This document shows positions 42,609 through 52,751 of a stretch of DNA of 64,000 bases, piece after piece. Source of the stretch: Nothophaeocryptopus gaeumannii (Eukaryota > Ascomycota > Dothideomycetes > Mycosphaerellales > Mycosphaerellaceae); assembly GCA_031771865.1 (NCBI GenBank), contig JASISA010000026.1, positions 1,550,001 through 1,614,000 on the forward strand. The letters run 5' to 3'. The notes beneath the pieces are model-generated. The model was given only the letters and a program-made list of their open reading frames with translations. It had not been told where the DNA came from and searched no databases. The position numbers and the translations under genes are program-made. Each line of letters opens with the position of its first letter. Within the stretch, counting starts at the first letter, position 1.

Positions 42609-42916
42609 CTTCGTGCGGCTAATACACCGGTCAAAAAGGCGGGTACGGCCGACAAGTGCCAAGACCTTCACATGTGCAGCGGTCTTTTTCGTCAATGACT
42701 AGGTGCAGCTGGGCACAAACTCGAAAAAATCATAAGCCGACTATCTTCTAGCCGTCCTCCGATCTTCCTCCTCCATTATTTTCGTCGCTAAGCATCCTCC
42801 TCGACCAAGCATCATCCTCGACTAAACATCATCCTCGACCTTAGTCGATCAACCTCAACTTCACAAACATTAGCATTAACCCTCGCTTCCCTAGCTATAA
42901 ACCTCATCGTATCAAC

Positions 42917-43057
42917 TTACCCGCAGTCGGCGCAGAATGCTATTTCACAATCCATACTTCCTTCGCAGAAAGCTGCGCAGTCGCTATAACTACTGCCCCC
43001 GCAAGCAGTAGCGTAGGGGAGGATAGCGAGCAGGAGGGTTAGGAGGTGGAACTTCAT
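42917..43057 (-). CDS. Small secreted cysteine-rich peptide 2 (46 aa)
   Basis: A 46-residue ORF starting at ATG 43057. The signal peptide MKFHLLTLLLAILPYATA is clearly homologous to that of peptide 1. Cysteines are at 19, 27, 31, 37, 42 and 45, spacing CX7CX3CX5CX4CX2CG. The conserved core with peptide 1 is CX3CE, then CX4CX2CG. Downstream, the sequence GGGTAAGT overlaps the stop and could be a splice donor with a branch and acceptor about 60 bases on, but splicing would still end the protein after the same Gly. The gene is preceded by one copy of the repeated upstream module. Function unknown; effector-like secreted peptide by inference. Confidence 0.7.
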   Translation of the reverse strand: MKFHLLTLLLAILPYATACGGSSYSDCAAFCEGSMDCEIAFCADCG

Positions 43058-43113
43058 ATTCTGTGGGTTTCGGTGAGGTTTGAGTGGATAGTGTAGTGCA
43101 TCTACGAGCCGAT

Positions 43114-43288
43114 GCGTTGTATGTTAACTTATAGAATTTTTGTCCTCAACGAAACCTCAGCCGGAACGATGCGGCAGACAACTGATACTAGCGAAGTTGT
43201 GAAACTAGGATAAAGGTAAAGCTAAACCCGGTAGTCGCTGCTTTTGCGTCGCATGTGCCGTCGAGACTTCCCCGAGCCCCAGTTAGCT
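43114..43288 (-). repeat. Upstream module copy C (peptide 2)
   Basis: The third copy of the 145-bp unit with its 30-bp distal tail, starting about 57 bp upstream of the peptide 2 ATG. Homology with gene 1 continues from this module through the leader into the signal peptide, so whole gene plus upstream region was duplicated. Confidence 0.8.
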
Positions 43289-43799
43289 GACCCAGCCCTA
43301 GCAGATCCCGATCACTTTGGTTAAGGCTTTTGACTGGTCTAGATACTACACTCTCTCTATCTTGCACCTCGTTGCCTACGCCTCTATATCCATGGAAGCA
43401 AGGAGCGACGTGCGGCCACAGGAGGCTTGCCCTTCGAACTGCCGGCCGCACTCGAGTGTATCGTCGCCAATATGGTTCTGGGTAGATTTGATAGAGCACT
43501 GGGGCTCGGGGAAGTCTCGAGGCGCATGTGCAATGGCAATCGGTTCTGCGGGTTGCTGTCGTGAATCTCGATCCGGCCGGCATCTGGAACAGTCCTTCTT
43601 TGGTCCGTTCCTGCTCGGTTTGCTGGAGATCGAAGGAAACTTCTCCAGGTGTAGAAGGTGGCGTCAAGATGGCATCGGAGGAAGCAGTGGTTGATAACAT
43701 CTGCCGTTGCTTCTGAAGTTGATGTTGTTCATATTTGTCGTATGCCATTCGACCAGCAACGACCAAAAGAGGTTGTGGATGTCTGCGGCGGCGACACAT
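43188..43799 (-). CDS. Uncertain hypothetical ORF
   Basis: A 203-codon minus-strand frame. Its first half has protein-like composition (MAYDKYEQHQLQKQRQML, SSDAILTPPSTPGEVSFDLQ, TKEGLFQMPAGSRFTTATRR). Its last 30 or so codons run into repeat copy C and are probably not ancestral. I recognise no family. It may be the start of a gene truncated by the rearrangement that placed the repeat here. Confidence 0.3.
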   Translation of the reverse strand: MCRRRRHPQPLLVVAGRMAYDKYEQHQLQKQRQMLSTTASSDAILTPPSTPGEVSFDLQQTEQERTKEGLFQMPAGSRFTTATRRTDCHCTCASRLPRAPVLYQIYPEPYWRRYTRVRPAVRRASLLWPHVAPCFHGYRGVGNEVQDRESVVSRPVKSLNQSDRDLLGLGQLTGARGSLDGTCDAKAATTGFSFTFILVSQLR

Positions 43800-44345
43800 T
43801 GTTTGTTGGTTGTTCGGTACTGCGTAGTCTTCAAGAACAATTGAGTTTCGTTGTGAGAAGTCGAGATAATGTCTTTTGCTAGTCTGAGTTGACTTTGAAG
43901 TAGTTGATTCTGTCTGTGTCGCCTACCTGACCGTTCTCTGAGAAGCCTATATACTCATTGTTAATCCGAGGTCATTGAAATATGGATGCCTGGTGAGGCT
44001 GTAGATCGACACTCCACTCCCCAGGTTCCTCCGACTCCAGCAACGCCAATAGACCTTCGGCCGAAAGCTCAGGACGTCGCTTTGAACGCCCTCGCGCAAA
44101 CGCACCAATACGGTTAGCTCAGTACTCCAGGTTTCTTTGTTTTTGACGTTGATGTAGGCGCTGCGGCAGTCAACAACGGACGCGCTGGGAACTTGGGCTG
44201 TTATCTCTGCTTGCATACTTTGGACGAGAACATACGGAAGTCAAATGACGTTGCTCATTAAGAGTGAGGCATGCGGCCGCAGCAACATACTGCATCTGAT
44301 CATTCCCGAGGCCCACGTCCTCCCAGAGCTCGGCACTTCAATCTC

Positions 44346-46229
44346 TCAAGATGCCTTATCATCAATGTGATCAATGTGATCCACTTTCTGTCCATCCGCA
44401 GATGCCCTCCTCGACTTTTCCGTGCTATTCTCAAAGTCCGCCTCGATATCGGCGACCGGGCGAAGTGATTCTTGTACAGGGCGACTTCGCACAGCAAACC
44501 TTTTCAAGCCTGTGTTCCCCTCCTTGGTGAACAGGAAGTCAATTTCTTCCAGTGTGAGGTTGCTCGTTTCAGCTATTGCGAACAGTGAGCATTTCTACCG
44601 GTTGATCTGTGGGGCATTGGGACTGTATACTTGCGGTAGCAGAAGTAGATCAACGGGATGAAGGAGAAGTTTAGCGCCATGAAGATGAGGTATCCCTTCC
44701 AAGCGAGATTGTTCAGCAGTGTAGGTGTAATCATCACGACCTGCAAATTGAGGAGAGCGGAGTCAGCATGTGTTGGAGACAGTAGATGAGCTTCAATATC
44801 AATACTCACCACAAAATTCCATAGCCAGTTGGAGCTGATACCTATCGCAGACCCCTTTGCTCTCGCGTGCAACGGCAGAATCTCCGGAACGTACACCCAA
44901 GGAATGCAGTTCGCGGTAGCTCCAAATATGAGCATGTATCTATTAGACTGTTAATAGGTGTCACGAAAAGCTTCAAGCCCTGCTTACGTGAAGTAAAAGG
45001 CGATTGCGGCTTCAGCGGTCTTCGTTTGTACGGGCTCCGAGTATCGTCCTTGCTGGAAGCTGAGAAGCACCGAGATCATCATCATGGAAAGGCCCAGTCC
45101 CGCAGAGCCCCACATCATTGGCCTTCGTCGTCCCATTCTGTCCAGGAAGAACGTTGGAACGAGCGACCCAACGAAGAACATGCATTGAACTGCGCCGCCG
45201 ATGAGCAAAGACAGGTTCGGGCTGAGTCCCACGTTATATTGCAGAGCGGACGGAACGTAGTACCTGTTCCAGTCAGCATGGAAACATGAGTTTTCTCAGC
45301 AAAAGGAACTTACACCACCAGGTTAATTCCGCCCATCTGGTTCATGAATTGCATGCCGTAAGCGAGGAGCACTCGACGCCCGGTCTGAACATCGTCGCGC
45401 TTGAAGATCTCTCTCCATTTATACTCTCCGTGCTTGCGCTCAAGCTCCAAAGCTCCGAGGATATCATCCTGCATCTTTTGAACCTTCTCGCCTTCAGGTC
45501 CGGTGTTCCACACGTCACACATAACCTGTAGCGCCTCTTCGTTCCTGCTGTTGGCATACAGCCATCTCGGGCTCTCTGGCAAGCCGAAGACGAGAACAAT
45601 CACCACAATCGCAAAAATGACCTGACAGGCGATTGGTACTCTCCAAGCGACTTCTCCAGGAACAAAGCTCATTCCGTAATCGAAGAAGTAGGCAATGACA
45701 ATACCCACTCCAACAAATAGTGGTTCAGAAGACACTAGACGACCTCGCTTGTCGGCATCACAGAGTTCGGATTGGTACATTGGAACAGTCGAGGTCTCAA
45801 TTCCAGTACCAATTCCAGTGACGTATCGAGCAATGAGGACTTGCGGTACCGAATAAGATGTGCATTGGAGAATCGCTCCAACAATCTATCCAGAAATTAG
45901 CCACATCGAGTGGAACATTATCCCTGATTTCTGCTTACAATCCATCCCATGGCAATCCACATAGCAAGCCTTCTGCCAGTCTTCTCGGCCGTGAAGAAGT
46001 TGATTATACATCCAGAAAAGGCCCCCAGGTTGTAGATAGAGACGATGATACCTTCCTCTCCGCTTCCAGGGTGGCCGAATGTGTTCTTGAAGCTCTCGTT
46101 GCCGACAATACCGGAGAACACGCCTTGATCGTATCCAAAGAGGATGAAAGCCATTTGGCAGGCTATGGTGATGGCCCATCGCAGGCTTCGGCCTCGGCCG
46201 AACATGTTGAAATGCGCCAATTTGGCCAT
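44346..46229 (-). CDS. MFS sugar transporter (6 exons)
   Basis: Exons 46229-45939, 45885-45314, 45263-44988, 44939-44810, 44740-44635 and 44572-44346 give 533 residues. Four introns are GT-AG; the last (44573-44634) starts GCAAGT and is a GC-AG intron, needed to restore the family motif YPETSNLTLEEIDFLF. The protein has about 12 membrane segments and the sugar porter signatures GYDQGVFSGIVG near residue 32, PESPRWLYA in the central loop, DRMGRRRPM, and PETSN at the end. The family moves hexoses or related sugars with protons across the plasma membrane; specificity cannot be read here. The C-terminal tail has an imperfect repeat, DHIDHIDD. Confidence 0.92.
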
Positions 46230-47440
46230 TTTTGCTGCGTACTGTATTGCGACGAAAGGAGAGAAAGCAAAGAAGGACGAGCAAAAGAATATAGACTGAT
46301 CACCATTGGGCCTTCTAGTGCCGTAGCATCGTACTCACATGCCATTCAACATCCGTTCACTACATCATTTGTAGACATGATCGTCTCCTTACTGCGTGCA
46401 CGAGATGACCGTGTGGCTTTCGGTACCGGGAAGCGCTCCATCTCGCGGCAGAAGGGCACGCGAGAGACACGCGGAGTTGGGGTACCCCGTGCGACTTCTG
46501 CCGACAACCGCTCTGTAATTCGATGAGAGCGTTCGTTCTGGCGATCCTGCTCGCCAGACTTACTGTTGCTGAAGTGCAGTGGGAAGCGATGTCACGTCGA
46601 GGGCAAATCGTTCGCGGAGATGTTGGGGAAGCTTGCGGAGGGCTCCACCTTCCTTTCCCACCATCCATCCTGGCAGCTCGGCTGACCTGCTTCCGATTGC
46701 CAGGATGCTCTTGGCGCAAAGTCGGCGGTCTGCAAGACTTCCTCGCCAGAGTCAGCTCCATGAACACGCAGACACCGTTCACTTACAGCCAGTCGTGCTT
46801 ATAGTACTCAATCATGAGTGCACCTTGAAGCTTATGCATGAGAAGCCTGTCTTCGTGGATATCACCAACGGCTTTTTCCACGGCTAGCATTGTACTCCTC
46901 GAACCTGTCTGTACGACAGACGGCATCCCTGGACAAGACATTCGCCAGTCCGAAGCTCAAGGCTATGCAACGAGATCCGTAAAATCGTGATCCTTTTGAC
47001 AGCTCATTGCAAAGTCAGCGTACGGAAGACCACTGCTCAGGGCGTGGAGAAAGACATCTCGGACAGATGCTCCATGCCGGCCGTACCTTGCTGCGCTCTG
47101 TGGTATATGCTTTGCCCCTGGAAGGCCCTGGAAGGACTACTTGCTCTTCGCGCAAGCCTCTCAGAGCCCCTCTTCCCGCGCTGAACCAACGATTGCTGCT
47201 CCAAAGCTTCACTGCGACACCGCAAGCCGTGCCCTCTTTGAGGGGGTTCAAACGGCGCAGCACACAGCAGACAACCGCGAGGCAGACTGGAGACGAGGGT
47301 GATACTCGGGTTGTCCGGGCGCTCGAAGGTAGCGTGATCAGGAGAGTATCAAAATGCGGTACCAGTATCACGTTCTATTCGATTCGCCTTCCATTCCTAT
47401 GCTGTTGGTGTCTAGACACATGCCTTTGAGCTTCTCTACC
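46230..47440. other. Intergenic region, 1.2 kb
   Basis: Upstream of the sugar transporter and of the pectate lyase relic. Frames on both strands are mixed in composition. I see no supported gene. Confidence 0.4.
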
Positions 47441-48930
47441 ATGCGCTTACTTCTCGGTCTCATTTTGCCACAGTGGTGACGGTCATTCATGGCCCACTCG
47501 TGGCAACTCTTAAAACAAAAGGCCCTGTGATTACACTAAGGTCAGCAGGGCGTATTAAAGGTAAACGAGACTTCGGAGGACGAGAATACGACGCGACCTC
47601 AGCAAAGAATGTCCACCAGAGAGTGCGGTCTTCATCCTCGAACCAGGTACATCGATCTCAATTTTGATCATTGGCGTCAAGCAAATGAGTGGGATACAGT
47701 CTGCGGTCGTGCAATATCGACAATGTCTGGTTCCGAGGAGTTGTGACGGTAAGTTCACAGTGACCCATCCGTCGAATCTGTCAGAGGAGCTGACACAATT
47801 CTGCAGACGCCATCACTGCGGCCGGCAAAGGCAACGTGGTTATGAGTGGAGGCGCCGCGAACAATGCCGGCAACAAATTCTTTCAGTTTGACGGCCCAGG
47901 AACTGTGACTATTCGTGACGGAAACTATAATGATATTGCACGGCTCGTGAGCAACCCGGGAGCGAAGTTAATGTGGTGTCCAAGTCACCCGCTGACTCTC
48001 CAAAGGCTCGGAGCTGTGGTGATTGCAGAAACAAGGGCGGCCCGCGTCACATCGTAGTCACAGGCTGTCAGCTTCACAACGTCAAAATAGATGTGGTTGG
48101 CATCAATGTAAACTAGTGCGCGCTTTCCATACAAGCACAGCAGACGATGATCGTAAAGCTGACACTAGCTTCAAAGTGGCGACTTAGCAACGATACCCGG
48201 CAATCGTGGGACTGCGAAGCACGTATGCGAGGCATATACAGGCACCACGCAAGTCCATGACAAGTCTGTCAAGTTGACAATGACAGACAGCATGCTGGAA
48301 ATTAGTGCAGGCTGTATGGGCGCTCAAGGCAAGGCCAAGAGCTTGCCGCTTTGTCAAGGAGATGGTAGGGGTGGGGGCGGTGGAAACAAAGTAACCCCCA
48401 AGAAGGTGCCACCAAAGACCACCCAAGAAGACTTCGCTGAAGAAGACTCCTCCAAAAAAGACCCCGCCGACCAGAAAGCCTACGGCGAAGAAATCTCCCC
48501 CGAAGAAGAAGAGGCCACCCTTTGCCGGAGAAGATGAGTCTTTGAAGTCCGAGCAGCACGACGGCACTGGATTCCTACAGTATACATCTTCCGACAGGTC
48601 ACAGGAGCAGACTGCCGGTTTTGGTCACGGAGTTACCTCCGATGCCTCGCAGGAAGATCTTCCTTATTCACGGAGCAGGTCAATTCGTCGAATGGTCCGC
48701 AAAAGGACTCCGTTGTAGCCTCAACAGACGGGGACATATCGCAGGTTTCCCAGCGCGATTCTGCAGGGCATTTGCGGAAAGGATCCGATGATGCTTCAGA
48801 GGAAGGAGCTTCAGAATTTGATGGCGATGCTTTCCCTGTAATTGACCAGAATGCATTCAATCATCCAGAGGAAGGACACGATTGCTCTGGTGGGGTCGCG
48901 GGCATCTCTGGTCATCGTACAAGATTATAA
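47441..48930 (+). pseudogene. PL3 pectate lyase pseudogene with long C-terminal tail
   Basis: A signal-peptide-like start (MRLLLGLILP) at 47441 meets a stop at once. Family blocks then appear in successive frames: AVFILEPGTSISILIIGVKQ at about 47622, IDNVWFRGV at about 47719 with a lost base where VCDD is expected, DAITAAGKGNVVMSGGAANN after an intron (GTAAGT..CTGCAG, about 47751-47805), FFQFDGPGTVTIRDGNYNDI, then ARSCGDCRNKGGPRHIVVTG and DVVGINVN before an in-frame stop. A further frame gives VCEAYTGTTQVHDK, then a Gly/Lys/Pro-rich linker and a Ser/Asp-rich tail reaching a TAA at 48928. PL3 lyases cleave pectate by beta-elimination. At least four breaks make this copy non-functional. Confidence 0.75.
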
Positions 48931-49093
48931 AGCCAAGACGGTGGACCTCGGCCCAAAATAGAGTTTGCCTAGGCAATATGTCAATATCTCCTTGCAGTTC
49001 CATGACAGCCTCGAGTGCTTCAGGAGCTCTTCCTTGTCATCGAATGACTCTTAAGCCGTCACAGGTCTTGGAACTCCTCAATTAAAGAGCACA

Positions 49094-50428
49094 ATGGTGA
49101 CATTGAAAGAAGCAAAGCGATGGAATAAGGACTACGACGTCCCAGATCCGAACGCCCACACTCAGTACCAACGAGAGATATACTCCTCTTTCAGCAAGCC
49201 ACTCTTCTCGACAAAGCCATCAGAATGGGAGAGGCTCGCGCGGGAAACAGTACCCGAAGAGAACTTCGGCTACGTCTTCGGGTCCGCTGGAAACTTCAAG
49301 ACGTATCAAGCCAACCTGGATGCCTTCGACAAGTACCGACTTCGGCCTAGGATGCTGGTAAACGCCACCCGCCGGGACATGAGTGTCGAGCTGTTCGGTC
49401 GGAAGTATGAGAGTCCTATCCTGGCTGCTCCTGTCGGAGTGCAGAATATCATGCATCATGATGCGGAGGAAGCAACTGCAAAGGCTTGTCGAAACGTCAA
49501 AGTTCCCATGATTCTTTCCACTGCTTCAACTCGCACTATCGAGCAAGTCGCCGCTGCAAATGGAAATGGAGAGAGATGGTTTCAGCTCTACTGGCCCAAG
49601 CCGCAAGAGGAAGCCATCACCGTGAGCCTCCTGAACAGAGCGAAGGCAAACGGGTTCGAGGTCTTAGTTGTGACTCTCGACACCTTTACTTTGGCTTGGC
49701 GGCCAGAAGATCTCGACAATTCGTACTTACCCTTCCTTTGGGGTGAGGGTTGTCAAATCGGGCAATCTGATCCAGTCTTTCAAGAACGATATGCAGAAAT
49801 GCTAGCAAGCGACACACGGTCTGTATCGGAGAAGTTGGCCGAAGCATGGGATCTCATCAAGAGGCCGGGCGGCGCGTTTGGAGCGCTCAAAATCCTCGCA
49901 AACGCATCCACAATCAAGAAGTCGCGAGCTTGGCTTGACGTGATGAACAGCGGGACGTACCGCGAATGGCATCACTTAGAGACGCTCAGGAAGCTTTGGG
50001 ATGGCCCGATAGTGCTGAAGGGTATCCAGACTCTGGAGGATGCGCATAAAGCTATCGAGTACGGCATGAACGGTATCATCGTCTCGAATCATGGAGGCCG
50101 CCAGGTTGATGGTGCCATGGCCTCGTTGGACGCGCTCGCCGAGATTGGTGCAGACGAAAAGGTCAAGCAGTCGGGCTTGACGCTGCTCTTCGACAGCGGC
50201 ATCCGCACTGGTAGCGATGTTTTGAAAGCTTTGGCGTTGGGTGCGAAGGCGGTTCTCGTTGGCAGACCGTACATGTACGGGCTCGCCATTCGCGGGCAAG
50301 CTGGTGTCGAGCATGTCCTGAAGTGTATGCTCGCGGATACCGACAATATGCTTGCGAACATGGGCAAGAAAACGTTGGAAGATTTGAGTCGGAACGATTT
50401 GCAGATTAGACGAGAGGCTAAGTTGTGA
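49094..50428 (+). CDS. FMN-dependent alpha-hydroxy acid oxidase, lactate 2-monooxygenase-like
   Basis: A single-exon gene of 444 residues in the FMN alpha-hydroxy acid dehydrogenase family (lactate monooxygenase/oxidase, glycolate oxidase, cytochrome b2). The N-terminal FMN site SPILAAPVGVQ is at about 107-117. LKG with Lys309 contacts FMN. The active-site SNHGGRQVDG is at 331-340 with catalytic His333, followed by FDSGIRTGSDVLKALALGA and VGRPYMYGLA. A long insertion between strand 4 and the LKG motif (about 220-300) matches lactate 2-monooxygenases rather than cytochrome b2; no heme domain is present. It probably oxidises L-lactate or a similar 2-hydroxy acid. Confidence 0.9.
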   Translation: MVTLKEAKRWNKDYDVPDPNAHTQYQREIYSSFSKPLFSTKPSEWERLARETVPEENFGYVFGSAGNFKTYQANLDAFDKYRLRPRMLVNATRRDMSVELFGRKYESPILAAPVGVQNIMHHDAEEATAKACRNVKVPMILSTASTRTIEQVAAANGNGERWFQLYWPKPQEEAITVSLLNRAKANGFEVLVVTLDTFTLAWRPEDLDNSYLPFLWGEGCQIGQSDPVFQERYAEMLASDTRSVSEKLAEAWDLIKRPGGAFGALKILANASTIKKSRAWLDVMNSGTYREWHHLETLRKLWDGPIVLKGIQTLEDAHKAIEYGMNGIIVSNHGGRQVDGAMASLDALAEIGADEKVKQSGLTLLFDSGIRTGSDVLKALALGAKAVLVGRPYMYGLAIRGQAGVEHVLKCMLADTDNMLANMGKKTLEDLSRNDLQIRREAKL

Positions 50429-50614
50429 AAGCTGCGCTCCTCCCTTCTCAGCGTACCTGCTGGCGTCATCACATGCAAGTGCGCTAGCGGGTCGGAAGCT
50501 TACTTGCACTTCACCTTCCGACTTCGCAGCCCGCACCAACACGTTCTCGACTTCATCTCTGCTTTCTCCGCCTCGACACTGCCATCTGCACACCCGCCGC
50601 CCTCCCAAGCGAAG

Positions 50615-51115
50615 ATGGCGGGCGACGACAAGCCTCACCTGCTTACTTTTCCGTCCGAAGTCCGTAACGAGGTCTATGAGCTAGCTTTTGAGGATGCTAC
50701 CGTTGACTGCGACTCCGAGCACTACATTGCGCCTGGTCTGCTATTAGCGTGCAAGCAACTTCATGCGGAACCTACAAGTATCTTCTTCGAACTTGCCACT
50801 TTGAGGACCTTCGACGATAAGGATCGCGCCATAGTTCGCAGCCGGCTGGAAACGATCTGCTTCCGACACCCTCTGTCCATTGTCGGCATACGATCCGAAG
50901 TTGTAGGGGACGCTGCACCAGAAGTCAGCGTGCTAAGCGACAGGCAAGCTTTCATCTCGCACACCACTTTGTTTGCAGAGACCCACGGACTCGGCGACGT
51001 CATCACCGGGCACTTCACCTACAGTGGAAGCGAGCATGCTACTGCCGAGGGGGGAGAGGATATGGACGAACGAGCCCTTGAAGCTACAATACGAAACTTT
51101 GAAAGCCATGTGTAG
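50615..51115 (+). CDS. 2EXR-domain protein
   Basis: The ATG at 50615 opens a 166-residue protein: KPHLLTFPSEVRNEVYELAF, then PGLLLACKQLHAEPTSIFF, the paired blocks that define the fungal 2EXR domain. The C-terminal half has no motif. Upstream in-frame sequence has no ATG. No intron or break is visible, unlike several relatives in this window. These proteins are abundant in plant-associated Dothideomycetes and have no proven function. Confidence 0.75.
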   Translation: MAGDDKPHLLTFPSEVRNEVYELAFEDATVDCDSEHYIAPGLLLACKQLHAEPTSIFFELATLRTFDDKDRAIVRSRLETICFRHPLSIVGIRSEVVGDAAPEVSVLSDRQAFISHTTLFAETHGLGDVITGHFTYSGSEHATAEGGEDMDERALEATIRNFESHV

Positions 51116-52221
51116 GGCTTGCTGTGCCCCCAATGTTCGCAGGTCCACCGCTGATATGCCATTGCAGAAAAGGAAGATATGACCGCGGTGAATACGAAAT
51201 CACTGGAGCTGGTCAAAAGCGCGATGAAGTTCTTCGACTTCGATCACCGAACCCCGCACAGATGCTTCTCACCGAGCTGGTTCTTTGAGGACTCTTACTG
51301 GTGTCAATGCCCAGCAAAGAACTCAGCATGAAGAACAGCTAGAGTTCCTTGTGCAGAAACGAAGCCTTGTCCGAGGAGAATGAAGTGAGCTAATGCTCAA
51401 TGGAAAGATGTGATAGCTAGAGAGGATCAAATGCACGAATTCAGACACACTGCTACAAGATGGCTTCACGCTTCATTCGTGCAGCTTTCATTTCTGTCCC
51501 TGGGATGTGTGGGCATACCGTTGCAAAAAGTCAGTCGTCTCGAGCCTCTCGAATTCCTCCACTGTTTCGAGGAGTGTGATCCAAGATGTCGACTCCATAC
51601 TGATCTCATCATGCTGTTTCCAGCTAGCCTTTTCCAGATCCCTCATCCCAAAGTCAACGACACAGTATTAGTATGCTCACGACCCACAGCAAAGAAGTCT
51701 TGAAACGTGGATTGATGATGCAAGATCTCGACGTTGTAGCTCGCGCGAGAAATAATGTAGTCGCCGAAGAATAAAAGCACAACGCCATGGCTTGCATCGC
51801 GGCTCGAATGACAAGTCTCGGATTACCTCACGACTACATCAGATCCCATACACTTCGCCGATCCGACGAAAAAGAGCGCAATTTATAAGCGCACAATGAT
51901 ACCTTCTCCCTACTGAAAAATGTTGTGGTGCAATAGATGGAGGAAGCTCGCTCAGACCGGCTGAAATTCATTCATTTCTTCGAACAATACTAAACCCCCA
52001 AAGCAACTCCCTAATTGCAAAAGAATATTGTCAGGTCAGAGAAGGCTCCATTGATACGTGGTTTGAAATAGCTCGATCAAGTAATCTTCGACGTAGAGAA
52101 TTGAATTGTTATCAAAAGGTCATGTCCATCCTTTTCGGATGGCTACTATCGTAGGTCTTGCCCGGAATCGACTGCTGGGTCATTAGCTTGATGCGTATTG
52201 ACTAGTGGGGTTTTCTTATAA
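51116..52221. other. Intergenic region, 1.1 kb
   Basis: A-T-rich sequence after the 2EXR gene. Frames such as 51410-51703 have no recognisable motif. I see no supported gene. Confidence 0.4.
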
Positions 52222-52291
52222 ACTTACACCGGGGTTGCCGGAAGACTGCTGTATCAGAATCCGAAGTGCTGACCGCTACACTACAAAACCA
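52222..52291 (-). pseudogene. tRNA-Gln(CUG) fragment
   Basis: The minus strand from 52291 reads like the 5' half of a fungal tRNA-Gln: acceptor-like GGTTTTGT, D-arm AGTGTAGCGGTCAGCAC (A box), then TTCGGATTCTGAT with a CTG anticodon. The 3' half does not form the expected anticodon stem partner and lacks the GGTTCRANNCC B box, so it is a truncated or decayed copy. Confidence 0.55.
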
Positions 52292-52751
52292 ATGAGTGCG
52301 GGAAATTTTTGTGCGTATATATAGCCCTGCTTACGGCTGAGGTGGTCTGATCCCGGAGCATGTGGTCCCATCAGAGCAACTATTTGTGTTCCTTCGTGGA
52401 TCGAAGAAGCTGTGAGAAGAAGTAAAGAGTGAGAAATTTCATAGCTCGCCGCATTCCTGAACGATGACATCTAATGACACCTCTGAGCAATGAAGACTAT
52501 GTTAAGCATAAGGTGTTGTCTTTGGGTCGTTGTGAAAGGTGACGTCTTGTATGGCCTTCAATGCCAAGGCGAAGCTTGGGTCTTAGTGTATGAGATTCAA
52601 CACGTCAACGCGTCACTGCTCAGTCTTCCTCCACTCCTACATACCCTTGAGGTGCACTGGACATATCCTATCCGCCAGCAATATGCGGTAGATCTGTCCT
52701 TCCATACTACTACGCTATAGAGCTTGCAGGGACCGTACAGGAGCGGCGAAG
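52292..52751. other. Intergenic region
   Basis: Upstream of the DUF4385 gene; no supported feature beyond its presumed promoter. Confidence 0.4.

Noticed and set aside
43947..44216. Minus-strand 89-codon ORF considered as a third small secreted protein
   Set aside because: Its N-terminus is not hydrophobic and it lacks the cysteine pattern of the two peptides.
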